A DNA stretch of 64,000 nt from VXNE01 sp965200505 (GTDB taxonomy: Bacteria > Pseudomonadota > Gammaproteobacteria > Pseudomonadales > Azotimanducaceae), in contig OZ241343.1 in the NCBI GenBank assembly GCA_965200505.1, positions 310,001 through 374,000 of the forward strand, written 5' to 3'. Each line of letters starts with the position of its first letter. The stretch's first letter is position 1. Made by a program: the position numbers and the translations under genes. The notes beneath the pieces were generated by a model, which was not told where the DNA came from, ran no database searches, and saw only the letters and a list, made by a program, of their open reading frames with translations. Of this stretch, positions 54,030-62,179 are shown one piece after another.

Positions 54030-54766
54030 TTCGGCAATGCCGCACGGCTGTGCTGTTCGCTGTTTGCCTGCTGAGCATCCAGGCTTTCGCGCAGCCGCGT
54101 GGGGGTGTGCAGCAGGTGGGGATTCCGTCCGGTGAGATGGACTTCGTGGCAGCCGCGCAGCACAACTCCCAATGGTGCTGGGCGGCGGCGATCCAGATGG
54201 TGCTCGGCTATCACGGTGTCGCCATCACGCAGCAGCAGATCGTGGCCCGCACCTACGGCATGGACTGGTGGGGCAACCTGCCCGACTGGGCCGGCAGCAT
54301 TGAAGCGATCACGGCGAATCTCAACAACTGGAGCATTGACAACTATGGCCAGCAATACGCCGTGGGGGCGATCCTGAATTGGGGCGCACCGCCACCCAAT
54401 GTGTTGATCGATGAACTATCGAACCGCCGTCCCGTAATCATTGGCCATCTCAGTGGGCCCAACTCCGCCCACGCCGTGGTGGTCACAGCGGCGACGTTCT
54501 CACACACCGCGTATGGCGTGAGGATTCACTCGATTGTCGTCAGAGACCCTTGGCCATCCCCCGCAAACGTCTATAACCGCGGGAGAGTCGTGTACGATGG
54601 CGCATCCCTTGCATCGGCCATCACTGCCCACTGGTTCATCTCTGTGGCGAGAAGCCTCCCGCCCCTTGGCCAATTGCCGCCAGATCCAAAGGTGGAACTG
54701 GCACGGTTGACGCAAGCCATCCAGCACCCGCTCAATCCCTGCGCGGATCGCGCCTGCCCCAGATGA
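54026..54766 (+). CDS. secreted papain-like (AvrRpt2/C39-like) cysteine protease
   Basis: 246 residues beginning with a signal peptide (CRTAVLFAVCLLSIQAFAQ). The catalytic cysteine C51 is in HNSQWCWAAAIQMVLGYHG, the WCWAA pattern of the AvrRpt2-like papain family; the histidine is in NSAHAVVVTAA and the acidic residue in VVRDPWPSP. Members include plant-pathogen effectors and bacteriocin-type proteases. The start at 54026 overlaps the antitoxin stop (ATGA); an in-frame ATG at 54008 is also possible. Its last 35 bases overlap the convergent oxidoreductase gene. The target is unknown. Confidence 0.78.
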   Translation: MIRQCRTAVLFAVCLLSIQAFAQPRGGVQQVGIPSGEMDFVAAAQHNSQWCWAAAIQMVLGYHGVAITQQQIVARTYGMDWWGNLPDWAGSIEAITANLNNWSIDNYGQQYAVGAILNWGAPPPNVLIDELSNRRPVIIGHLSGPNSAHAVVVTAATFSHTAYGVRIHSIVVRDPWPSPANVYNRGRVVYDGASLASAITAHWFISVARSLPPLGQLPPDPKVELARLTQAIQHPLNPCADRACPR

Positions 54767-56015
54767 GGCGCTCCAGAAGCGGCGGGTGTGCCGCGGCGCG
54801 ATAGTCCGACTCGCTCTGGCGTGTCCGCTCAGGCAAGGCCAGCGGCGCGAAGCGCGATGCCAGCACATGGTGCCCGCCACGCACACCGGCGGCTTGGATG
54901 GCGAGGGTCAGTTCCGTGATGTGGTAGGTGAAATCGTGCGGCGGGTACGGCTGCCGTCCCTCGCGCAGCGCATCGGCCAGCTCGACGATGCCGAGGCATT
55001 TGTCCTGCCATCCTTCCTCGTGCTTCCACAGCCTGTCCTGCCATGCGCGGATGTTCCACCACGGCTCTTGGGCGGGAGGCGCACCCACCAGACCGAGGCG
55101 CCGTCCGCCGACGCCGAAGAGCCGCTGGAGGAACGTGTTCGCCCGCACCGACGCCATCTCGCGCCCTTTCAGCGGCAATCTCGTGAAGGTCTCCAGGCGC
55201 ACCGGGCAGCGATAGTGGCGGTAGGTGTCCGCGGCGAGCATCCCCTTGTCCCCGATGACCCGAAAGCGGTGATCCCAAGGGGCGCTGATGGAGCAAGTGA
55301 GGCGGCCGACGACGCCGGAATGGAAATCGAGGCAGGCCACCGAAAAGTCCGGCGTGTCGGGCGGTTCGAGCGGTGTCTCGTCCCGGAAGGTCCGTTTGGA
55401 AAAGGCGGTGACGGACTCCGCCGGGCCGAACATCGCGCACATGAGGGACAGGTAGTACCCGGCGTGCTCCCAAGTGCAGCCCATCTCAAGCTCGTGGGAC
55501 CAAGGGAACGGGGCACCGGTCTTCGAACGCCAAGCCTCAGGCTGCTTACGGCGGAGGGGATTGGTGTCCAGCTCCGCATAGACGATGCGGACGTCGCCGA
55601 CGGCGCCGTCCTCCACCGCCTTCCACATGGTCTGCGCCGAATCGCCCAGAACGTTCGACGGTGCGCAGCAAAGATGCAGGCCGTTGGCCTCGGCGAGGGC
55701 GAACAGCTCGCGCGCCTGCTCCAAGTTGGTGGTGAGGGGCTTTTCCGAATAGACATGCTTGCCGGCCTCCAGCGCCGCCTTCGTCACCGGGTAATGGCTT
55801 GGAGGGGGAGTGAGGTTCACGACGATGGCAACGTCCGGATCCGCCAACAGCGCCCCATTGTTCTCGTAGCGGCGCAGACCGTAATGCCGGCAAACGACGT
55901 CGAGCCGCGCCGAATCGAGATCCGATATCCCAGCGATTTCGAGGCCCCTCCCCTCGGCCCAAGACGCCATGTAGATGTCGAAGGCCCAGCCGCAGCCGAT
56001 GACGCCGATCTTCAT
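54732..56015 (-). CDS. Gfo/Idh/MocA family oxidoreductase
   Basis: 427 residues. N-terminal Rossmann motif KIGVIGCGWAFDIYMASWAEG, the dinucleotide-binding SEKPLTTN (the EKP motif) and a C-terminal alpha/beta domain with WEHAGYYLSLMCAMFGPA. These NAD(P) enzymes act on sugars, inositols and related polyols; the substrate is not seen. It lies 21 bases after a second family member on the same strand, so they likely form an operon. It is longer than usual, with an added C-terminal segment. Confidence 0.85.
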   Translation of the reverse strand: MKIGVIGCGWAFDIYMASWAEGRGLEIAGISDLDSARLDVVCRHYGLRRYENNGALLADPDVAIVVNLTPPPSHYPVTKAALEAGKHVYSEKPLTTNLEQARELFALAEANGLHLCCAPSNVLGDSAQTMWKAVEDGAVGDVRIVYAELDTNPLRRKQPEAWRSKTGAPFPWSHELEMGCTWEHAGYYLSLMCAMFGPAESVTAFSKRTFRDETPLEPPDTPDFSVACLDFHSGVVGRLTCSISAPWDHRFRVIGDKGMLAADTYRHYRCPVRLETFTRLPLKGREMASVRANTFLQRLFGVGGRRLGLVGAPPAQEPWWNIRAWQDRLWKHEEGWQDKCLGIVELADALREGRQPYPPHDFTYHITELTLAIQAAGVRGGHHVLASRFAPLALPERTRQSESDYRAAAHPPLLERLIWGRRDPRRD

Positions 56016-56036
56016 GGGCGGGTATCGCGTTCCGGT

Positions 56037-57110
56037 TCACGACCAAGAGGCGCGGGCCTTGTCCAGCGCCTCCATCACGATCAAGCTCTCTGCCAAAGGG
56101 AAGATGCCGCTCTCGGTGCGGCCGGCGCGCACCGAGCGCATCAGCTCGTCCGCCTCGTAGTGATAGCCGTTGCCTGTGAACCGTTTGGTGATGGTTCTCC
56201 CACGCGGCTTGCGGATCGCGTCGATTGGCCCACGAACCCGCCGCATCAACCCCTGCGCAAACTGGCTTTCGCCGAGCAGGTGCTTGCGGGTTTCGCCCGG
56301 CCCCGGCACTCCGCCGGGCCGCACCGGCGTGCAGCGCAGCCGGAAAGGGCTGTAGATGGGGGCCTCCACATCAATCGTGCCAGTCTTTCCCATGATCCGG
56401 AAGTCGTTCGCCGCGTTCGTCCGAAGACTGGTCTGGATCGTCGAGACGCCGGTCCGGTGGCGGCTGGCAACGATTGTATCCTCGTCCACGCCGGTGTCGC
56501 CGAACACGGCGACGGTACGCGCCTCTTGCACCGGGCCCATGACGAGACAGGCCAAGGAGAGCGGATAGACCCCGCGATACATCAGTGCTCCCCCGCCAGA
56601 CTCGGCGTCGAATATCCCGGTCCGGCTGCCGGGACGGACGGCGATGGAAAAGCTGCCCGTGAAGGCGCGGACTTCGCCGATGGCGCCGCCATCGACCATC
56701 CCCTTTAGGTGGCGGGTCAGCGGCAAGAATCGGGTCCACATCGCCTCCATGCAGAACACCCCGGCCGACCGGGCCGCATCGGCGATCCGGTTCGCCGCCG
56801 CAACGTCCATCGCAAAGGGTTTTTCCACCAGCACCGGCTTGCCCGCGGCGATCGCCGCCAAAGCATGGGCCTCGTGCGCCGAGGGCGGCGTGGCGACGTA
56901 AACGGCGTCCACATCGGGCGAGGCGCAGGCGGCTTCATAGCTCTCGCTGACGTGGGGAATCCCGAAGCGCCGGGCGAAGTGCTCGCCATTCGCCCGCACC
57001 CGGGAGGCCACCGTCACCGCACGCGCGTCAAATGCCGAGTGGCGCAGCCCGGACACGAAGTGGGAAGAAACCGCGCCGGTGCCGAGTATCGCCCATCGGA
57101 ACGCGGTCAT
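56037..57110 (-). CDS. Gfo/Idh/MocA family oxidoreductase (second copy type)
   Basis: 357 residues: Rossmann motif RWAILGTGAVSSHFVSGL, YVATPPSAHEAHALAAIAAG, the lysine motif LVEKPFAMD and the C-terminal substrate domain with GGGALMYRGVYPLSLACL, close to dihydrodiol or sugar dehydrogenases of this family. It is the first gene of a two-gene oxidoreductase unit. The ATG at 57110 lies 45 bases after the stop of the DUF499 gene, on the same strand. Confidence 0.87.
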   Translation of the reverse strand: MTAFRWAILGTGAVSSHFVSGLRHSAFDARAVTVASRVRANGEHFARRFGIPHVSESYEAACASPDVDAVYVATPPSAHEAHALAAIAAGKPVLVEKPFAMDVAAANRIADAARSAGVFCMEAMWTRFLPLTRHLKGMVDGGAIGEVRAFTGSFSIAVRPGSRTGIFDAESGGGALMYRGVYPLSLACLVMGPVQEARTVAVFGDTGVDEDTIVASRHRTGVSTIQTSLRTNAANDFRIMGKTGTIDVEAPIYSPFRLRCTPVRPGGVPGPGETRKHLLGESQFAQGLMRRVRGPIDAIRKPRGRTITKRFTGNGYHYEADELMRSVRAGRTESGIFPLAESLIVMEALDKARASWS

Positions 57111-57155
57111 GGTGGGTCGGCGAATCCGCCCCGCCGGCGGCCGGCCGATGACACC

Positions 57156-60100
57156 CTAGCTCTCCTCAAAGCCGTGGCTGTCGAACTTCAGCGTTCGGCT
57201 GTTTTCGTTCACGGTGCGCACCGTGTGCTCCGGGGCGCCGTCCGGGAGGTTGGCGGCGATGTCCAGCGTCACGGTGACATCGGCGCCGACCAAGCCGGCC
57301 AAGTGGGCGATCACCTCCTCGGCGATGCGGCCGGCGTCACGGCCCACCCGGGTGGACTCCAGCTTCACGCTGCCGTGGAAGCGGCGGAGCTTCTTTTCTT
57401 CTGGCGGGTCAATGGGGGGATGACTGGTAGTTTTGCCATCGTCATCGTCGTCTGGTCGAACTGGGGGTGGCGGGCCCGGCTGCGGCAACAGCGTCTCCGC
57501 TTCCAACTGCTCGCGGGCCACCGCGGGTTTCACCAACAAGGCCCGGCTTTCCGGCAGCACCGATATCCGCCTGCCGCCCGGTGCCAAGCCGAGGTAGCGC
57601 CCCGCGGCTTCGTCATGGCCTTCCGCGAGAGCGAAGCTGTCTGTTGCCCAAGTGAGTGATTCGATGCCCCCTTCCACGGCGCCACATAGCACCCTTGGGC
57701 CACCGAGGCGCGGCAAGTAGGGATAGGTGGCAAAGTCCTCCACCAACTGCCGCACGGACACATCGTCGCCCCGCCACAATGGCACCGCATCCATGTGCAT
57801 GCGCAATATCGCGCCGCCCAGCTTCATCACCAGGAGTTCGTCGTTGCGCAAGCGCTTAGCGGCGCGTTCGGCCAAAGCACCCGTTCCGGCGAGGCGAATG
57901 GCCTTCCACTCAAGCGTGGCCTGGGGCGTCGCCTGCTCCGGCGCCAATAGCCACTGGTAGGTCTCCGGCAGGCGGGCGGCCACCGTGTCGTCCGCCGCCT
58001 TGAGCTGCATCTCCGCTTGCTTCGTTTGGTGCGGGTCGAGATTCAGTTCCACCTTTTCCGCCAAGATGGATTGCCAAGCGAGGTGGCGGCGCAGGGCATC
58101 GTCCAAGTCTTGGTAACGCACCTTGTCCGCGGCCAGAAACACCAAGGTGTTGCGGAACAGGCGGGGGGCGTTGCCACGGGTCTCCAGAATGGTGCTCGCC
58201 GCTTCCTGGGCCGGGTTTCGATCTTCCTTGGCGTACGGGTGCTCCGCGGACAGCACCACCAAGCGGGTGTCGTAATCGTCCGGCACGTCCGCGCTGGATT
58301 GCGGCAGCGGGTGGATGCGCTCGAAATCGCCCCGAACGCGCAGGGCTTCCTGCAACCGCCGCTCCAGTTCCAGCGCCACCTTGTCCGGCTGGCGCATGAG
58401 TTCCACGGCGCGGTCTTCGGCCAGTTTGGTCACGGTGGGTTGGGTGTCGTACCAAACCCGGGCACCGTCTTGATAGAGGTAGGTTGCCTTCGACACCAAG
58501 CGCCGCAGCGCGTCACCGAAAGTGGCCGGCGACTCCCCCGGCGCCACGCAACCGAGTTTGATCCGCGCATCCTCAAGGCCCCGATGCGCCGCGGCAGTGG
58601 TTGGCGCGGAGCCGAGATAGACGGTGCGGGCCACGCGCCGGGTGGCGCCGAGCTTGCCAAGGCCCGGCACATCCGCGTCGATGCGCAGCGGCAGCGAGTT
58701 GGCGCCGTCCACATCCGTTTCGATCACCGGTGTCCAGTTGTCCGCCAGATAGCGGGTGAGTTCGTTCTGCACCCGCGGATCGTCAATGGGCAGCGTGGAG
58801 GGCAGGATCAGCGGATTGCGATCACCGCTTTCCCACAGGCTGTGGATCACCACCGCCATCAGCCGCAGCACACCGCGGGTGCGTTGAAACTTGGCGAGGG
58901 CCGACCAATCTGAATACAGCCGCTCAAAAATCTCCGGGTGAATCGGAAACGCGGCTTGGATGCGCCGCTCGTAGTCCGCTTCGCGGCAGGTGGTGGGGAA
59001 CTCCTGGCGCTGTGTTCGATAGAGGTCTCCGAATGCCCGCGCCGTGACGTCCCGCTGCTTGTAGGCCTCTGCTCCGGCAAGTGGCTCGAACAGCCGCCGC
59101 CGGACGATCTCGAAGCCCTCCTCCGCGCTGGCGGGCTTCCAGTTCAGCGCATTGCGGTTCAGCACGTTGTCCAGCCGCTGCAGGGCGGTGCGGCCGCGAA
59201 TGCCACCCACTTCCACGTCGCTCGCATCGCCTTGGGAGCGCTCGTCGCCCTTGTCCGAGGCCGGCAGGGAAACCACCAGAAAGCAGTTCCGCGAAGCATC
59301 CACCGCTTCGGTGAGCGTCTGCGCGAAAGTGAACTGCGTCTCGAACGATCCGCCGGGCAAACCGCCCTCGTCGCGCAATTGGCGGGCGTAGGCGACCCAC
59401 TCGTCGATCAATATCAGGCACGGCCCGTAGCGGTTCAACAACGTGTGCAACGCATCGCCCGGGTTGGTGGCGCGTTCGTCGTCCGCCCGCACCAGCTCGA
59501 ACGCGCCGGCACCGCCTAGCTGCCAAGCGAGTTCACCCCACAGTGTGCGCACTTCCGTGCCGTCGGGTTTGCGCACCGGGTTGCCGGGGGAGACCTTGGT
59601 GCCAACCAGCACCACGCGCTTCGGCGTTCCCACGGCATCCGTGCCGGCCTTGGCCAGCACGTCCTCAACGCCGGCGAGTTCTTGGGGCGGCGTGCCGGAG
59701 AACAGGTGGTACAGCGCCAGCATGGAGTGCGTCTTGCCGCCGCCAAAGGTGGTGCGCAAATCCACCACCGGATCGCCGCCACGCCCGGCCAGCCGCCGCA
59801 CCGCCGTTTCAAGCAGTTCCTTCAAGCTCTCGGTTAGGAACGTGCGACGGAAGAACTCTCGCGGGTCGCCGTATTCGTCCGCACCTTCGCCAGTGTGTAC
59901 CTGCCACAAATCCGCCGCGAACTCCGCCTGCTGATAGCGCCCGCTGGCCACGTCCTCGTGGGGCGTCGCCACCTCCCGCCACGGCTTGACGTTGCCGGCG
60001 CTAGCCGTCTCCACCAAGACACCGGCCGTGCGCCGCCGCTCGCCACGCACCTGCTCGTCGAACACCAGCCGCCGCAACTCGCGCTTGATGCGGGCCACTT

Positions 60101-60488
60101 CGTCCGCTTGCGGGGCCGTGATGGCCGTGAGCAACCGCTCGGCGGAATCCAGCGCCCGGTCCGCATCGTCACTCACGAAGCGCTCTTGATGCGCCCACTT
60201 GTTGCGCCAACCCCGCAATTCGGAAACCAAGCTGCGTTCGCTGAATCCCAAGGTGTCGCGGAACACGTCGTTCCATGTGTCCCACATGAGCTTGAGCAGC
60301 GCGGCGGCATCCCAATCGTCGATGGGCTTGTTGGCGAGCTGCGGGTCTTCGGCGAAGCGGCGGATGGCGTCCATGCGCACCGTGCCGGACTTCACCTTGG
60401 CGGTGGTTTCGCGGTGGGCAAAGGGGGCAAGGCCGTCGCGCAGGAGCTCCATCGCCTTGCCGACTCGCTCGTGGTTGGTGGTGGCCAT
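57156..60488 (-). CDS. Swt1-HEPN / DUF499 ATPase, anti-phage module candidate
   Basis: 1110 residues. Residues ~1-130 resemble the Swt1-family HEPN domain and contain the RNase-type R-x4-H motif (RNKWAH). DUF499 follows, with a Walker A-like loop (TTFGGGKTHSML), a Walker B (CLILIDEWVAYAR) and long helical regions to the end. The DUF499 family is known from predicted defence loci together with DUF1156 methyltransferases. It starts 16 bases after the AAA gene with a clear ribosome site (AGGAGC), so all three genes form an operon. Mechanism unknown; RNA or tRNA cleavage on infection is a possibility. Confidence 0.82.
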   Translation of the reverse strand: MATTNHERVGKAMELLRDGLAPFAHRETTAKVKSGTVRMDAIRRFAEDPQLANKPIDDWDAAALLKLMWDTWNDVFRDTLGFSERSLVSELRGWRNKWAHQERFVSDDADRALDSAERLLTAITAPQADEVARIKRELRRLVFDEQVRGERRRTAGVLVETASAGNVKPWREVATPHEDVASGRYQQAEFAADLWQVHTGEGADEYGDPREFFRRTFLTESLKELLETAVRRLAGRGGDPVVDLRTTFGGGKTHSMLALYHLFSGTPPQELAGVEDVLAKAGTDAVGTPKRVVLVGTKVSPGNPVRKPDGTEVRTLWGELAWQLGGAGAFELVRADDERATNPGDALHTLLNRYGPCLILIDEWVAYARQLRDEGGLPGGSFETQFTFAQTLTEAVDASRNCFLVVSLPASDKGDERSQGDASDVEVGGIRGRTALQRLDNVLNRNALNWKPASAEEGFEIVRRRLFEPLAGAEAYKQRDVTARAFGDLYRTQRQEFPTTCREADYERRIQAAFPIHPEIFERLYSDWSALAKFQRTRGVLRLMAVVIHSLWESGDRNPLILPSTLPIDDPRVQNELTRYLADNWTPVIETDVDGANSLPLRIDADVPGLGKLGATRRVARTVYLGSAPTTAAAHRGLEDARIKLGCVAPGESPATFGDALRRLVSKATYLYQDGARVWYDTQPTVTKLAEDRAVELMRQPDKVALELERRLQEALRVRGDFERIHPLPQSSADVPDDYDTRLVVLSAEHPYAKEDRNPAQEAASTILETRGNAPRLFRNTLVFLAADKVRYQDLDDALRRHLAWQSILAEKVELNLDPHQTKQAEMQLKAADDTVAARLPETYQWLLAPEQATPQATLEWKAIRLAGTGALAERAAKRLRNDELLVMKLGGAILRMHMDAVPLWRGDDVSVRQLVEDFATYPYLPRLGGPRVLCGAVEGGIESLTWATDSFALAEGHDEAAGRYLGLAPGGRRISVLPESRALLVKPAVAREQLEAETLLPQPGPPPPVRPDDDDDGKTTSHPPIDPPEEKKLRRFHGSVKLESTRVGRDAGRIAEEVIAHLAGLVGADVTVTLDIAANLPDGAPEHTVRTVNENSRTLKFDSHGFEES

Positions 60489-60504
60489 GATCTGCTCCTG
60501 TCGC

Positions 60505-62067
60505 CTAAAAGCGTCGCCACGCGTCGATTTGTTCTTTCAACTTGATGAGAAACTCGGTCATTTCCGCGTGGTTGGTTTCTGCGTCTTGCCGGCCGACAAT
60601 GCGGCCAAGTTCCGCAGACGACCTCTTGACCTCCTCTGCAAACGTCTCGAGCATGGCCTTGGCGACACTTCGATCGCCTCTAACAGCACCTTCCATTGTT
60701 TGGCGGACTTCCTGCATCAGACGTTTCATTTCGTCGGCCCGCAAACCCAAGAGGCTCGCAAACGCTTCCACATCGTCCTCTAGCCGCAACCATATCCACT
60801 GCTCAGGAGATTCCTTTCCCGGCAGAAACAGCGGATCGACAATCTGGTCGTATTGCCTTGCGGCTTGTTCGATTTTGGGTTTCATGTCGTGAGCATCGCC
60901 GTCGAGAACAAAAACGAAGTCCAGCAGCTTGCCGAACTTCCCAAGGGTGCGTACATGCGCCGGAAACTCGGCCCGCCCCGTGTTCCTGCCAATTATGAAG
61001 TCCTCGTGGCGAAGGCCCAGTTTGGGTTGCAGCTCGTCCAGAACACCCAGGAGCACCCCTTCCGCCACTTCGTCTTCGCAGAGTATCGAGAGCTTCTCTC
61101 GGGATTGACCATAGAGGGATTTCTGGAAGATGTCCCTGTACGCGGGCATGAGCTCTACTTCGTTCGACGTCTCGTCGCGATCCAAGAATTTCCTGCCTTC
61201 CGGAGGAACGCTGTCTAGGATCACCGGACTGTGCGAGGCAACGATGATCTGCAACTGCTGCCGCAGCGCAATCCGCTGCAACTCCAACATGACTTGCTGC
61301 TGCGTGTAGGGGTGCAAGCCGGTGTCCACTTCGTCAATCAGGATTAGCGCGTTGTGGAGATGCGCGATGTCCTTCGAGATGCGCAGGATGGTGCGCTCGC
61401 CCGACGACATATGGAACTCCGAATAGCGAACGTCGTGGTGACCTTCCGCTTCCGCGAACAAGATGTCACGCGCCTTCGCGCTAATGACCGAGACGTCGTT
61501 ATATCTGTTCTTCAAGATGCGATGCGCGAACACGAGCGAGTTGGCGGGAAATCGAGTGGAGCTGTATTGCTTGCGCATGATCTGCAGGGCACCGCGCACT
61601 TCGGAAGGATTGGTGAGGTTGGCGAGCGTTCGAAAGTAGATTTCCCTTTCCGGCTGCTTACCTCCCTTGCGTCCCATGAAGCTGCGGTTCCAGGACTTAC
61701 CCCGTCGCCAAGCCATCGACAGGCGTGCGCCTTCGTGTAGATAGCCGAAGGCAAGTTCGGTTTGTTCCTTCGGGTCCGAAAGCTCCCCGTGCAGCCGGTC
61801 CGTGAAGTTGGGGAACAGTGTGCTGGGCACGAATGCCCTAGGCCGCTCAGGCACACGATAGGCGGTGGCGCAAGCAAAGAGTACGGTGGACTTTCCGCAG
61901 CCGTTCGGCCCCGCCAACACCGAGACCGGATAGGTGAACGGCACTCTGAGGTCCTTGATTCCGCGCAGACTTGCTATGCGTACCTCTTCCAAATGGCAGT
62001 CCCTTTCTGCATAGCTCGCCCGCAACGCATCCCACACATCTCGAAGTTGACTTGCGATCAGCGACAT
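60505..62067 (-). CDS. AAA ATPase with C-terminal TOPRIM-like domain (OLD-like)
   Basis: 520 residues from ATG 62067, preceded by GGAGG. ABC-type ATPase head: Walker A AGPNGCGKST, signature MSSGERT, Walker B ALILIDEVDTGLHP, then ASHSPVILD with the switch histidine. The C-terminal part has an acidic TOPRIM-like pattern (ILCEDEVAEGVL, then FVFVLDGDAHD), as in OLD-family nucleases. These proteins are common in phage-defence islands. The gene is lower in GC than the housekeeping part of the window. It lies between the DUF1156 methyltransferase and DUF499 genes. Confidence 0.85.
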   Translation of the reverse strand: MSLIASQLRDVWDALRASYAERDCHLEEVRIASLRGIKDLRVPFTYPVSVLAGPNGCGKSTVLFACATAYRVPERPRAFVPSTLFPNFTDRLHGELSDPKEQTELAFGYLHEGARLSMAWRRGKSWNRSFMGRKGGKQPEREIYFRTLANLTNPSEVRGALQIMRKQYSSTRFPANSLVFAHRILKNRYNDVSVISAKARDILFAEAEGHHDVRYSEFHMSSGERTILRISKDIAHLHNALILIDEVDTGLHPYTQQQVMLELQRIALRQQLQIIVASHSPVILDSVPPEGRKFLDRDETSNEVELMPAYRDIFQKSLYGQSREKLSILCEDEVAEGVLLGVLDELQPKLGLRHEDFIIGRNTGRAEFPAHVRTLGKFGKLLDFVFVLDGDAHDMKPKIEQAARQYDQIVDPLFLPGKESPEQWIWLRLEDDVEAFASLLGLRADEMKRLMQEVRQTMEGAVRGDRSVAKAMLETFAEEVKRSSAELGRIVGRQDAETNHAEMTEFLIKLKEQIDAWRRF

Positions 62068-62179
62068 GCCGCCCTCCTCTCCAAACGACGCAACGACCAC
62101 CCCCAGACATGGGCCGCGGGTGCAAGCCTACATCCCGGCAATTGGGTTTCGGCGATGGATTGCCTTTGGATCGGCATGG

